Positions 23,024 through 36,529 of a stretch of DNA of 58,207 bases are shown here, in pieces. Source of the stretch: Pelargonium nanum (taxonomy: Eukaryota > Streptophyta > Magnoliopsida > Geraniales > Geraniaceae); NCBI GenBank assembly GCA_036897485.1, contig JAYMTF010000073.1, forward strand, positions 1 to 58,207, in the 5' to 3' direction. Numbering within the stretch: position 1 is the stretch's first letter; every line of letters starts with the position of its first letter. Under the pieces are notes generated by a model, which was not told where the DNA came from, did not search any database, and was given only the letters and a program-made list of their open reading frames with translations. A program made the position numbers and the translations under genes.

Positions 23024-24631
23024 ATAGACTTGCTTGTAGATAAGAGATGCCGCTTGTAATCTCCAATTCTATACGGAAATATTTACTTTTACATTTATTC
23101 AATAAAGTTTTAAGGACTTTGAACTAGGGGGCTACCCCTTTAAAATTGAGTAAACTACGAACTTGATTTTCTTTTTTTATATTCTGAGTATACTGGATTC
23201 TTAGTCATTTGATGAGGGTTTGGAACCCGACTAAAAAGGCGGACTACCGCCAGTTAAATACGGAGGGTGCAGAAAAGTAAAGCAGATTAAAAAATAATCC
23301 TTAATAGAACTTAAGTCGCTAGAAATTTCATATATTTTGAATTTACATACTTAAAGTTTCTGGGCAAAGGTTTATATGAAATATGGTGAGCACTACGAAA
23401 CTAGTATAAGTCAGTTGCTATATTTCCCGGCACCTAGACGTTGGACGACGTCCTTACAGTTAACTACTATTAAAGGATTAACTTTTACTCAGCATTTTTG
23501 CTTTCTGTTGAATATTAGAAGACCTCGTCAACTTATTAGATGTCCTTGGTTCAAACTTTACTGTAATGCTGGTATAAGGCGGGGCTCATAAGTTAGGAAA
23601 GTCAATACAAATAGGGATATTTCAACTAAGAATAAGATTCTATATTAATACAATCTAAACCACATTATAAGTGTCTTTGACTTTTTATAGCGCTTAGCCG
23701 AGTTTGGGATATGATGTTGTCCCAAAATTGAAATTATCATTCTAACTTCTTATTATTCAAAGGAGGCGGCCGGGCAAGTCCAAACAAAAGGACTGGCATA
23801 GGACACGCTTTAAAAATGTATTTTCACTGTAATAGAGTTTAGAGTACTGCTCAGTTTCAGTTGTAGGTTCTTGTCGAGTAATATACCCAAAGAATATACA
23901 AAACAAATGCCTAAAAAAGCACAAAGCCGGTACCTCAAAGGAATCCTGCATTATTTAGTAATTTTTAAGGAGTTACTAAAAGTTGTAGCCTATTGTGAGC
24001 TCGCTTGAAAGAATCAAGAAAAGGGGTATTCTTGTAAATGGATTCAGCGGAAGAAACCCGGAATAGAATTAGATGGCTGTAATTAAAGCACCAAAATGCG
24101 ACAGTTCTAGAACTTTTATAGTTGCAGTAGCGCTAGTATTACTTCTTATCAATTGGATTACATAACAAAAGAAAAACCTAATCAATTAGTGTCTATGCCA
24201 TAAGTTAAAATCGTATTTTAATCAGAATTTGTTTCTTGGTAAATCGTACAGCTCCTATTTAAATTAAATTCCAACGAGAGTAAAAAAGATAATGCTCTAT
24301 CCGCCTATGTCGCTGGAAATAAGAGTCGTCGGATTCTTGGTCTTAATAAAGGGGATCCTGCCTTAGTAATAAGTTGCTACGCTCTGTCGTTCCTATTTGG
24401 GTTTCTTTTCAAAGTATTAAGAATATAGAATAAAAGGTATCTAATTAGCTTTAGAGGGTCCCCTTTTTTTAAGTACTATAATGAAATGGTCGAGAGAGCA
24501 AGTAAGGTATTCCCACAGAGTTGAAATTTATGATAAAGAAATAAGCTCCTACTAGGAGTACAAAAATAATATATATTACCCACAAAAGAGGGGGTTCTAA
24601 TGGTGTGCTATTTTTTTATGTTTATGTACTT
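23024..24631. other. Non-coding stretch, no gene seen
   Basis: Frames at 23376-23591 (+, 71 codons) and 23757-23951 (-, 64 codons) are within chance expectation and unrecognisable. A TTGGTTCAAAC T-arm-like block near 23533 falls inside the first of these and lacks the other tRNA arms. Nothing else seen. Confidence 0.55.
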
Positions 24632-24651
24632 AAGCTTTAGGAAGCTTTAGG
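24632..24651. repeat. Perfect 2 x 10-bp tandem duplication
   Basis: AAGCTTTAGG is repeated exactly twice in tandem. Confidence 0.8.
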
Positions 24652-26210
24652 ACAGGAAAATTTATGTCTAATTCTATAATTAGGCCTGGGGGAAAGAACT
24701 ACTGGGAGTTGTTACAAATAAACTTTTATTAATAGCGCCCTACCTACCCAAAATTGTCCGAAGGAGTTCCTTTTTTAATTATAGGTATGAATAATTTTTA
24801 TTATAGTGTCAAGGAATTCAAAAAAGTTTGGGGCTGTCTTGTAACTAATAATTAGTTGAAATTAAAACTAAGAGTTGTGATTAGGTAATGATTTACCGAC
24901 TGGGTAGAAATTGCAAAAAGGCATTTAGTTTTCTTTGGAATTAATTTCTGAAAGTTCGCTTTTTAGTTTTTGATATGAATGACTTCCTTATGGAACATCG
25001 CTATATCAAAGTTAACTGGCTCCTTTCATTACGCAGTTTGAAAAATGAGTAAGAATATGGAGTTTCTAAAAGATTTCCTTGTATGAATGGTACAAAATAC
25101 TAGGAAATCTTAAGTTAAGTATATAGAATATCTAGAACTAAGTAGATAACCTTGTTCGGGAACTCTTTTCGCTTAGCCCCTGCTCGAATTAAACAAAACT
25201 AATATAGAGTTCTTTCTTGGAACTAAAGTTATTCATATCCTAGAATCCTAGAAGAGCTTATCCATAAAACTTGGTTTTAATTTTAAGTACAACTTTGTAC
25301 TCATTAAATAAAAGGGTAGATAATAAGTTAAAGTATACAAAGAGGAGGTCCCTATTATATAAAGACGTCGCGCCTGGTATACCTAAAAACTATCCTTAAA
25401 GGATTTCGTGGTTCCGGCCTCGTGAGTAATTTAAGCTCCAAAACCGAGAAAGGGCTGTACCTATGAAGAAAGAGAAATTGATAATAGAAGTTAAAATACT
25501 TTGTTAAGACAGTCTTGTTTGCGAAGCTCAAGTAATAAATTAATGCATAAACAGAAAAAACCGATTTTAGCAGTTTTATTACTCATTTAAAGAACAAATT
25601 CTTAAAATTCAAAAGTTTGTTGCCTACATTTGTCGTATGTGTAACTGGTAAATTACAACCAAAGTTAAGTCTCATTAATAGCATTTCCGGGTTTGGTTAT
25701 GTCAATACCCCAGCTTCCATAATAGCTTAATTTAGAAAATTACTGATTTCAGATGCGAATTCTTAATGTATTCTTGGTAGGTGTAAGAAAAGAATAATAT
25801 TGTATTCAAGAAAAGCTTCTTGTGTTGCGGGTGTAGCTTGAGGTATATACTTTTTTTTTTTTTTTCAAGAGTTTAATATGAAAAGGCAGTTCCTATAATG
25901 TGCTCATTAGCTTTTAGTGCTATACCCTTTTTAGACTTTACTATGCAGTGCTGTTTAGTAAAAACGTGGAATTTTATAGATATATTTAGATACGCTTCTA
26001 GATGGGTGTTATTAAGTATTAGAACTTTAATTGATAAACAAAGAATCCTCCAGAATCCTTATAAGTTCCAAGGTTTGAATTACTTCGTAGTAGCTATAAG
26101 GTTTTCCATTTAAAAAACTCACTCAGGTAGAATCAAATTTAAAAAACCAAGTAATTTATGCCCAGTTTAGAACTATAATGGCAATTGCACGGACTTTTAT
26201 AAGGATCCAG
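24652..26210. other. Non-coding stretch with a T15 run
   Basis: No gene. ATCCTAGA is duplicated in tandem at 25237-25252. An uninterrupted run of 15 T lies at 25851-25865, the longest homopolymer I saw. A 71-codon frame at 25898-26113 follows it but is unrecognisable and within chance. Confidence 0.6.
25851..25865. repeat. T15 homopolymer
   Basis: Fifteen consecutive T on the + strand. It could be a slippage tract, or a Pol III-type or phage-type terminator if anything upstream is transcribed, but no gene ends here. Confidence 0.8.
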
Positions 26211-26232
26211 GTCTTGTCAAAGTCTTGTCAAA
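26211..26232. repeat. Perfect 2 x 11-bp tandem duplication
   Basis: GTCTTGTCAAA is repeated exactly twice in tandem. Confidence 0.85.
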
Positions 26233-27167
26233 GAAATTTCCTAAAAGGGTTCGGTATTAAGTATTAAATGGTTAAATTCAGGGGTTTACGCCTTTTATTT
26301 AAAAAATAAAGAACGATTTTGATTAGGTATATTTCAGGTCAGTAAATAATATAATTAAGTTAAAACAAATTGTATGCCCTTTTCCGATGCTTTTTAATTG
26401 GGTTAAATATCTATGCATAAAAATAAAGAATCTCGATGCCTAAACAGGGACTCCCTTCTTAAAAAGGGATCCAAGAAAAGTCGTAATAGAGACAAGGTAA
26501 GGAAAACGCTTTTAATTTAAGACCTGCATACTGAATATAAGGAGTTCATACAAATTCATACAAAAGGTAAAATTTAATTGAAGAGCTGTAAGTTCTCTTT
26601 TATTTAAGTACCGAATTCTCTCAAAACCCCATCTAAAGTAAAACCCCCTATTTCATTTGAAAGCTATTAACTAACGATTGAAGTAATTCCATCAAATTAA
26701 ATTAGAGAGTAGGTGCATCTCTACGGATTTCGGTTTTTATATTCTGTTAGAAAGGGTATTAGAAAGGTAAAAGTCAATTTTATTTTTGGGAATAATACCC
26801 CTTTAGATAATGTTTTCCAATCTTTATTCTAGTGCGTTCTACTAACTTGAGTGTAAAGCTCTTCGTACATATTTCCAAACTCTGACTGAGCTGACTTCGT
26901 TACTAAGTACATTGGCTACTCGGAAGTTTTCTTTGTCTAGATCCATTTTTATAGTTATAGGTGTTGCCGCTTAGTTCTTCTAGAGCCTGATGCGGAGTTT
27001 TTTATATCTTGATTGGGAAATATTATACTCGCGGGAGTGCCTATATATATATTTCTTGATTATATAACAAACACTGACTTTCCTATTAATTAACCCAAGG
27101 TTGCTGAAGGACAAAACAGAGGTTCTACGACTAGATGACAATAACTCTGTTAGGCATTTTAGGAAGT
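26233..27167. other. Non-coding stretch, no gene seen
   Basis: Apart from the 2 x 10-bp duplication at 26545-26564 I see no feature. The 81-codon minus-strand frame starting at 27225 runs straight through the tRNA-like element and is its shadow. Confidence 0.6.
26545..26564. repeat. Perfect 2 x 10-bp tandem duplication
   Basis: TTCATACAAA is repeated exactly twice in tandem. Confidence 0.8.
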
Positions 27168-27240
27168 TGGGATTGGTACGATTTGAACCTACGACCGTTC
27201 GGTTAAAAGCACAATGCTCTACCAACTGAGCTAGTGAGGA
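27168..27240 (-). tRNA. tRNA-Lys(UUU)-like gene, degenerate
   Basis: Read on the minus strand, it has a canonical layout of 73 bases. It contains a perfect D arm AGCTCAGTTGGTAGAGCA with 4-bp stem, an anticodon loop CTTTTAA (UUU, U33 present), and a T arm GTAGG-TTCAAAT-CGTAC with four of five pairs. The 3' end reads CAATCCC plus A, as expected for a lysine tRNA starting GGGATTG. The 5' heptamer is instead TCCTCAC, which does not pair. The anticodon stem TTGTG/CCGAA keeps three of five pairs. Plant mitochondrial and bacterial tRNA-Lys match closely from the D arm to the T loop. It is the most complete of the minus-strand elements. It is a pseudogene unless the 5' end is replaced after transcription. 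Confidence 0.6.
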
Positions 27241-30200
27241 TACATAAGGGATTGACGAATATAGAGAAATTTAGTATATAGTGAACAAGCTTTTCACCTT
27301 AATTAAGGGTAAGATATTAGGGTTTTCCAGCCAGAAAGCAGTTATTGCGCAAGAGATCCTTTCTATTAGGACTTCATTACAAGTGCAGTGTTATAAAAAT
27401 CTTAACCTTTGGGTATTTTTTTTCTAGAATAGTTTAATGGTGGTATTACTTCTTTAGTTGATATTTTTGAGCTTATAGGTTTTTAACAGGTACTCTGATA
27501 CGTAACTGGGTAAGATAAAACAGGGATTCACACAATTGCATTTATACTTTTACCCTCGTAGTTTTAGCTTAATGAAATTCTATAACAAAAGAGATGTGAT
27601 TCTATAATTAATTGTAAGACAAAAGGACCTGTTCTATTGGATAAACCCGAACCCTCGGGATTCATAGCTCTAATTATTCTTTTTATATACTTCAATAGGG
27701 TATAATTTTAGTTATCCGTAGTAGGCTCTCCTTTTAGAAACTCAATCTTATTACTGGATTTCTTTGTATCTCCTAAGTTAAACTTAGTTTGGTTAGTGCT
27801 TGCTCTCTAGTATTTAACAGATTATCCGCGGATGTCTAATTTTAGTTGCTTTTTCTTAGTTGTAAAAATACATAAAAGCATTCAGAAAAGTAAATATATC
27901 TCTCATGTTATAAAGAAAATAAAGCTGGCTTACTTTTCCTACACACAACCTTTATAAATTTTCTTTCATCACTGCGTTCATGTTATAATTTATGTTACTA
28001 CCTAAAACTAAAGGGGTACTCCTCATATCCCTAAGGGGTGGTACGGTAAATAAGAACCTCATGTAAGACTCTTCTATATACACTACAGGATACACAGGGT
28101 CTTCTTAAAAGATTCCTTTTTGTTATGAGTTTCTCAAAGATCAAAGTATTTTCGATAAAAACAAAAGTTTCCTGTTCAAGAGTTAGCGAATTACTTACTG
28201 TATACTATGAAAAACAAGCAACCCTGCTTTATATCCCAAAAACTCTTTCTATAGAAATTTAGTCTATCCGCTAAGAATTGGCTTATTAAAATATATAATG
28301 GACAAGTATTCTCCTTTTTTTTCAGTATTTGTAATTTACTTACACACACCCTCCGTGGTCTCTAGTTTAGAGTACGGTAAAAGGATTCAATTTATATAAA
28401 AGCAGTTAAATTGCCCAGGACCCTTAAAGATATGCCTAGCTTTTGTGACAAAAGTATGAATATTAGAATCAGATGCTATAATAAAGCGCACAGTTAAGTA
28501 ATAAAAATATCAAAAAAGATACTGTGAACGGGACACCCCCTAGACCCCCTTCTCAAGAAACAAATCATAAAACTACCTTGAAACTTATACCCAACCTTAT
28601 TTGCAGTTATACAAGTTAAAATGCATGAAGCTGCGGGACGCTTTTATTATTAATCGTAGGAAAAGCCGCCCCAGGTTAGTTATAAACTAAAAGTATACTA
28701 TAGGAGTTCCAATTGACGAATTAAACGGGTTTCTAGTGGAGCGAGTCTCACAAGATGTAATTGCCAATTAAAAAACGGAGTCCTTGGGTATTTTAGGCGT
28801 ATGTAACAAATTAGAGCTTTATACTAATCGCTTAAAAGAAATGGAAGAAAATCTAAATTCTTATATCTAAGGGTTCCGCAGGGTAAGGAGATAATTCCAA
28901 ATAAAATTAGTTAACTTAGTCCAATTTTCTGACAAGTCTGGGATGGATCTGAGGGGTTCTAGTTCTTAAAATATGTCTAGACTTTTTGTAAGAAGCTCTT
29001 TTTATAAGTTGTAGGCTATGCTTATATCTGTACTTGAAATTAATATCATATAGGTATAGAGTAATAATAGTGCTAATTTTCTAACCTTTCCAGGATCTCA
29101 AAAGTACTAGGGCAACCCCGGAATCTTCTTGTACATTTTTCTATTTTTATTGGTATACTCTGGTTTAGTTAATATATCTCAGCTTAAGGAATTTATATAA
29201 TTTAATATCCTTGATACTGCTTATTTCCAAGAAACTTAATTCGTAAAAGGGAGCCCTGACATTTGACAGGAGAATGTTCAATATTACGCGAAGCCCTATC
29301 TAATGTAAGTGAAAACCCATTGACAGACACCCGAAGCAATTCCCCAGTTATACAAAGAAACTTTACCGAACAGATAAGCAACTCTTTCAGTTAGCCACTG
29401 GAGGTACCCCCTTTTTTCTTAAAATTCTAAGTTTAGCAAGGAAGTATCCTAATCAAATGTATTTGTTGTCAGTAGAATAGATTTTAAAGTACCTTTAAGT
29501 AAATCTTCGGAATACAAAAAAATTGTAAGTATTAAATTCAGTGATATAATCCAAAACCACTCAAGCGCTTCTCTACTTTGATAGCTACCCCATAATTGGG
29601 TTACGAATAAAAGTCTCTGAGAGATTGACTACGAATTCTATATCCTAGGGACTTCTGCTTATTACTTATATTAAGTCGGCGCACACTTAGTAGTCTAAAC
29701 TAAAGGAGCTAATAGCAGTATAAATTGTTTAAGGGAGAGTACTCCTACTTACCTTATATAGAACTAGTTTGAGTGAATTTAGGGTTAGCTTTTACGTAAC
29801 GCTTACTAAGAGCCCGGGTTTTAAGATTTTTTGTAAGAACACTTATAGTACAAGTAAACCTAGATAAAAAGATAAAAACAAGTTTCTTCCATACCAAACC
29901 CATTACTTCTTAATTCTTATTGATAAGGGAGGGCAAAAACTTAATAAAGTAAAGGATATCTTTTTTTTATTATGGGATACCCTTTTAAGTTTAAGGTAAG
30001 AGTTTTTATATTAAAAAGTTACTACGAATAAGCCTAAAATTGTTTATTAATATTAAAATATAGTTCTTATTGGTTTTATTGACTTTTTGCTTTGATATCT
30101 TCCTCTTCGGTGCCTGAAATCCTGTATTAGTACTAAAACGGACCGACCCACTTAGGGACAGGAGATTCCCTTTCTCGATTGTTTTTGTGAAATAAATACT

Positions 30201-31500
30201 CTTTATACATGTTTACATAGTACAAAGACTCCTTTATGAAAGGCAGGAATCCAGATATAACAGACTCCCCGTCGGGTAAGAGCTTTTTTGCAAATGAAAG
30301 ATACGGGATCCTTTAAAAATAGCATGTCTAACTAGAACTCTAAAAACAGGATACAAGAATCTACTTTATCTTATTAACAATATTTCTTTTACTAAAATTG
30401 TTAGAATCTCCGATAATTACTTATATAGTATATATCGGGTTACTCTGTTGGATAGACTACCTTCAATATTAAAGGTATACCCAAATTAAGTAGAAACCTC
30501 GGGTCTCTCGGCAGTATAGTAGACACTAAAGTATCTACCTAATTAGGACACTGTATGATAAGGTCTAAATTCCGGATTAGTTTCAGTTACACTGTTTCAC
30601 TATGAATGAGGGAGTTTTTCAACTTAGGTTTCTTTTATCTTCGATTAATTGCTTTTGCATAGTATACTGATATTTAAAGGAACACGATTCTACACGTTTG
30701 GTCAAAACAAGCATTAAAAAAATTACATTTTATTGGGAGCCCCTTTTAGCTTTCCGTATTTTTATTTAAAATCCGATTTACCGAATTTATGGCACAAGTC
30801 TGCTCTTAAATGTGTAAATATTTTAGTAAGTGATTTTATGAGAGGAGGACCTATCCCTAAATACTGGATGCACTTAGTAATTTAGTATAAAAGGGGTAGA
30901 AGAATATTGCAGTGTTTTAAAGGTAAAAGTATTGAGTTCATTCAAGGACCCTTGAGTTTATCTTATTAGTCAGCAGTAGGGTATAGCCATAATAAAGAAG
31001 ATTTCGTGATATACATGGGATTCTTTTAGACCTACCAACAGGATTCCTTAATACCTAAGGGATAACGGGGCATTTTGAAAAGCTGCCCTCATTTTGATGC
31101 TTGCTTTAACTGTGTAGACTAGGCTTAAACCGGACCTCTTATTATTACTATAACACCACGGTTCCTAATTTTGGTTCTTTATTGCATTTATAAACTTTTG
31201 TATGTAAGGCATTTCCTAAAAATCTAGAAGGATCCTCCTAATTATGTGTCTAATCCTATAAGTCTTAATAAACCAATTCACTACACATCAGTTTTTACTA
31301 TTTATTATTTACTAAAAAAGATTCCCGTTTCTTTAGGAGTTTTCTTTTAGTTCGGCAGATCTTACGCCAGAAAGTTTTTAAATATAAGCACATCCTGCTA
31401 TAAAATTCAACTGCAAAAGAGTCAAGTATTAGAGAGAAATTTCCTGACACGTACTGAGCAAGCTTATCGCCCCTAAGATTTCCCTTTTATCTAATATCTA
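27241..31500. other. Non-coding stretch, no gene seen
   Basis: No frame of 60 codons on either strand, no RNA-like block, no tandem duplication noticed. This is part of the emptiest portion of the window. Confidence 0.65.
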
Positions 31501-34500
31501 AAACAGGGGGAGCCCTTTTCAGAATAAGGGTTCCTATTGGTAGCCCATATAGAGTAATCCTGCGAGGGCCTTCACTATACTGCTATGGGCTTGTATATAT
31601 TCCTTTTTTAAAACAATTAAAAACACCTTTTGTCTAATGAATTTTCATTAGGAGTCGTAAATTGTTAATTGTTGACACTACCAATTCTCTTATTTTAACC
31701 TCATCCAACTGATTCAAAATCAAAGTACTAGCACTATCCTATATTCTACTATGTAACTTTAATATCCGGCTGGACAAGGATAAAAACTTATGATTAAAGG
31801 GAAGATAAAGAGCTAAAAGTTGACACTTTAGAGATTTTTGCACTAAAACTACTTACGCTAATATTGAACAAATAAAGGAACAGGTTATGTCCTTAGGAGG
31901 GGGCTCAGATAGGGGGTCTGGGAAACCGCTCGACTATGCATGTAAAATACATATATTTTTATATACGGGGTTACTAATTAATCTAACTCTCGGGATATCC
32001 TGTTGAGTATAAAAGCACTAAGTCATGAATATAAATATACTCTGGTCCTAGAAATACAAGAATTGTATTCTCCTATATAGCAATTCAGGATCAGTGCAGA
32101 TTAATAGTAAAAGAAGGTTTATTATTGCTTTAAAATTAGCATAACTATGAAATATATAGCTTTCTTTAACAGCATTCCTTATAGATCAAGAGAAGGAGAA
32201 TCCGCCCGCATAAAATAAGGGATTATCAAACGCCATTTAATTTGCCTGGAGTGCAAGATAGGATCCAGATTTCCTTAAAATCTTTTGTAATCTTTAACCT
32301 ATAGTAATAGGTAAATTCTTTCTGTGCTCATTTCAAAGCACAACACTGAGTGTCGTAGTTATTTGATTCTGAAACTACTTATCGGCCTTACTCCCCGCTC
32401 TCGATCAAACAAAAAGCAAGGGTTATATGCTATTTATTAAGCAGATGCTAGCAATAGATAGTTTCTAAAGAGCTATACTGATACAATGCATTTATATAGT
32501 CCTGTACTAAATTTTTTACTAAACAGTCATTTATTTAAAGAGCATTACTGGTGTTCAGTTTACCATTATTTTCCTAGATTTCAGGCTCTGCTTCTATATA
32601 ATAAGATACTAGAATCTAGTTGACGATTCTCAAATGATAACTCCATCTAAACTCAATAAAGAAAGGTATTACCTTTTAATGATAATGATTATCCTTAGCA
32701 GGTCAATAAGGAGGCCCCGGATTTTCAGCTCTATAGAATTCAGAAACTCCTGCTAAAAGAGTTGCAGCTCAGTATTCCTACGAGGGTTCCACCTTCTACT
32801 ATAACATGTAATATGAGACTAATTCTTTAGTTTCTAATTTTTATGGTTCAAGCCGACTCTAAGGTGTATCCCGCGGACAGGTTATTCTAGTGTTCTTATT
32901 ATTCTTATAAGTGAGGGTGGTAATTTTCAGGGTATCCTTTTGCTGGTTATCTCTATAGTTTTGAGGCCTCTCGTCTTCTAATAATGTATTATCGCTTGTT
33001 CCTACTTTTGGACATTGCTGTTAAGTATCTTAATCTGTTTCTGCGCTTTGTGTAGTACTATAATGAATATAACAAATTACTAAATCTAAAGCCAAACACT
33101 GAAACCCACGGAGGAGGCAAACTCCTATATATAATTTTTACGGTAACACTTTACGGAAAATAAAATATATCTAATATTGATAGCTAGTATTTATACTGAT
33201 ATGAGCAATAAGCCGCCTAATATAGCTGGATACACCTACCTAATTATCCATTGATTAAGTTAGAATTACCTAGTAATTAAGAAAGGCTTTTTTAATAATA
33301 CGATAAACTCATACAATGATCTGGATTATTCTTCTAATTGCTTCACGTTACATTCAAGTAGTAAAACGCAACCCAAAAAGTTCTCAGATGTCATAGGTTA
33401 AACTATTTCGTAAGTCAATAAGGTACCCTTTACCAAGCTTTTTGTGGGGAGTCTATGGACTTTTAGGTATGAATCAGCAAGTATGACACTCGACCGACCC
33501 TACCCAATCTACTTTCATGAGATAAAAGCGCGCTATTAGAACCCATAACCAAGGAAGGGGTTATGAAATCCTTGGAGTCAATAGATTAACGCCCAATGAA
33601 TACTATATTAGTTCTATATCATCTAGGTATAAAACATTAGGATCAAAAACTTTATTTGAGCTTCTTTGTAAAAGTCTTCACTACTGATTGAAGTCCTTTT
33701 TATTAACCCTTTTGGTTTTGTTTTGGAGGTTTACTAAGATATGTATTAAAATCTTTTTCTTTACTAGATAAGGGTAAAAGCCAAAGACTAACATGAATCT
33801 CGGAAGGGGAGGGAAAGAGGCATAGATAAGAGATAGTTGAGGAAGCCTATAGTCCTATCCTTTTCAATAAAGTTTCTGCTTTCTCTAAGAAAAAAGACTG
33901 TACAGTTTACTTTTAGGACTCCTTTTTAGTATAATCTTGTTTTTATAGCATAAAAAGAGCTAGATACCAAAGCAAACAAATATCAAATCAAATACAGAGT
34001 TATATAACTAACCGGAAAACACTAAAAATTTTTAACTTTCATCTGACTTTTTGAGACCCCTATCATAAAATAAATGGCGGGTTTGTTACCCTTGTTGTTG
34101 CCCAGAGAAAAACTTAGCTTAACAAGAGACGCGCAGCTAGGAGAATCCTTTAAGAGTTCCTTTATTTTAAAACGAACGATAATTAAATTTACTTAAATGT
34201 GGTACTGTCATTACGTAAAGTGCTTAGGAACCCAAATAATAAAAAGTTTATTTCTCTTCCCGTTGAAGTAATATATTTAAAATAAGTCTGATATTCATTT
34301 TTATTATATCTAAATAAGCTCTATAAGAAATAGAAATGAAAGAAATCTACCTATAATAACAGAAGGCGAGCGTGACTTAGTAAGATTTTTGGTTCATATA
34401 GAAATAAAATCTAGATGGGCAATTTTTATTAGAGTTCTAGAACTAGAAGGGTTTGTTTACTAGCTTACCTCTTTTCCATAAGAGATCCAAAGGGGTGCCC

Positions 34501-36283
34501 GATAATACATAAACTAGCAAATGGATAAATCAAAAACTTAACTTTTATTTTCGAAATTCCTTAGTATATACGTTTTATTCAATTTGCAGGCATATTCGAC
34601 TCTGAAGTGAAAGCCCACTTACCACAATAAACTAAAGAATCTATTAAAACTTATGCGTTAACAACTAATTATTTAAGGATAAGAATAGCCTATTACAAGA
34701 GAGTCATATAAGTATAAGTTTAAAACAAACTATTTCTTTTGTCTTTCCAAGTGCAGGCAAGCTTATTATGTATTTAAGCACTTTTTCTATATACGGGATA
34801 CTGGGTAAAAGGGCTTCTACAATCACTAGATTGCACCTGGGAGAGAGAACACCACGTGAGATCCTATATTAGAAATCACTGGACTTTGTATATCTTTTGA
34901 GTCCGAGTAAGAGTCTTTTGTAACAAGGCCTAGATTTATTAGGTAATTTTCTTCGACTGCTTTTCGTGAGAAATTGCTGCTTTTTAGGGGTTAAAGGAAG
35001 CCCGTTTATATGAACCTAATGCCTCCTGAAACAATTCTTCTTTAGGTAGAAAATAACGGAAAGTGCTAATATACGTTTTACCCGAGCCTGAGGAACGTAA
35101 ATTTGTAATGATAGTCAGGTAGATTATTCAGAATATTATATAATATTAGTAAATGAATATTAGATTCCTATCAACAGAATTCTTGTACTAGCTCTGTCTT
35201 ATTCCAATTTTTTTTTTGTGTCCTGCTAAAGAGAGCCTCCCAGAGAATTCCGTACAGAACTTCCACTAGTATCGGGTATTAACGGCTGTATCTGGATAAA
35301 ACGTTACTCTTTTAAGGCTTCCTAATTAGAAGTTTTTTTACAAGAGCATTTCTATGTTTGGTATCTTTTTTGTGACTTCATTTTGATTTTATATCGTATA
35401 TCATAATGCTAGCTTAAGAATCTTAAAAAAGTTCTCTTTTTAGAATTCTTTGATCCTGGTATTGCTAATTCCCTATACAATATAGTATTGATAATTATGT
35501 CCTGTAATTGGGGCTACCCCATAATCAGATATCTAGGTGAACTAAACATATTGCTTTACAAAGCATAGTAAACCACTAGAATAGAATATTAGCAGTAGTA
35601 CCCGATTAGGAGTAAAATTCTGCTTTTTATTGGTATGTGTTCTTTAAGTCCTGATAAATCCTTATTTACTAAATATTTTTTTTTGAATATGGGTGACCCT
35701 TTAATATAGAAATTCCTATAATCTCAATTATAAAAGACATACTTAATAAAACAAAGGAATTCTAAGCTATCTCGTTAAGTTAGAAAATGTATGTTATCTG
35801 GGCTCGGGAATACTCTAATAGGTTCTGTCTAATAGTACTAAAAAAAAGAACCAACAAGCATAATCTGAATAACTAATGAAAGCAATTACAATTTTTAAAA
35901 AGGCTAGCTCAACAAGTTTCCCCATAAGTTTAAGTACATACAGCTAGTGTCTTATTGGAAATTGCAACTGTTTTTGAGGGAGTCCTTGTTTACTTAATAG
36001 GTCGTAGATTTGTAGCTCTTGCTGTAAACTAAAGCCGAAATTCCTCATAAGGGCGCTATTGGAAGCCTTCCCGTGAGGGCAAGAGAGTTTCCTGACCCGG
36101 TTATCAGAAAAAAGTTGACTTCTAGGAATTCTAAGGAAAAAGAACCTCAACAAAAACTGACTAGAAACCTGAGCCTAGATTGACGAAACCGAAGAATAAA
36201 ATAAAACATGGTTAATATAACCAGCAGGTGTGTAACATATTAGCTGAGAAAACTAGAACCTTCCTTGCCCCGCTGATATATAA
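31501..36283. other. Non-coding stretch, no gene seen
   Basis: No credible gene. An isolated T-arm-like ATGGTTCAAGCCGA lies near 32843 on the + strand without other tRNA arms. The + strand is visibly T-rich around 32880-33030. The 69-codon minus-strand frame at 35944-36153 is within chance expectation. Confidence 0.6.
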
Positions 36284-36529
36284 AGAGAAAACCTATTTAG
36301 TATTGAGAAAGCTATAGCGAAGGGAAACCTTGAAAATGGCATCCCTACTTTTCGCTATCAAGAAACTAAGTTCACACTAATTGACGAGACACCCGTAACC
36401 TTAGAAATCCCACTAGTAACCCTTGGAAACAAAGCAAACTTTCAAAATATAGAATACGAACCGCTAGAATCCCAATGACCTAGAACACTATGAAACCTGG
36501 CGACTATTTGGGAAATTGAAGAAACCTAA
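36284..36529 (+). other. A/C-rich island with an 81-codon frame if TGA is read as Trp
   Basis: Over 36361-36540 the + strand is about 41% A, 24% C, 16% G and 19% T, unlike the balanced A/T background. One frame is open from 36284 to the first TGA at 36476 (64 codons). It runs on through a second TGA (36491) to TAA at 36527 if TGA codes for tryptophan, as in many mitochondria. The translation is hydrophilic with a mix of Glu, Thr, Leu and Pro, including LIDETPVTLEIPLVTLGN, and ends NLATIWEIEET. There is no ATG in frame and I recognise no family. Frames this long occur by chance, so the support is mainly the composition shift together with the open frame. It may be a coding remnant of another genome. 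Confidence 0.2.

Noticed and set aside
26980-27225. 81-codon minus-strand open frame
   Set aside because: Its N-terminal part is the translation of the Lys-type tRNA-like element at 27168-27240, and the rest resembles no protein.
17007-33298. 17-base word AAAGGCTTTTTTAATAA shared at 17007-17023 and 33282-33298
   Set aside because: For AT-rich DNA about 0.7 shared 17-mers are expected by chance in a window this size, so it is not evidence for a repeat family.
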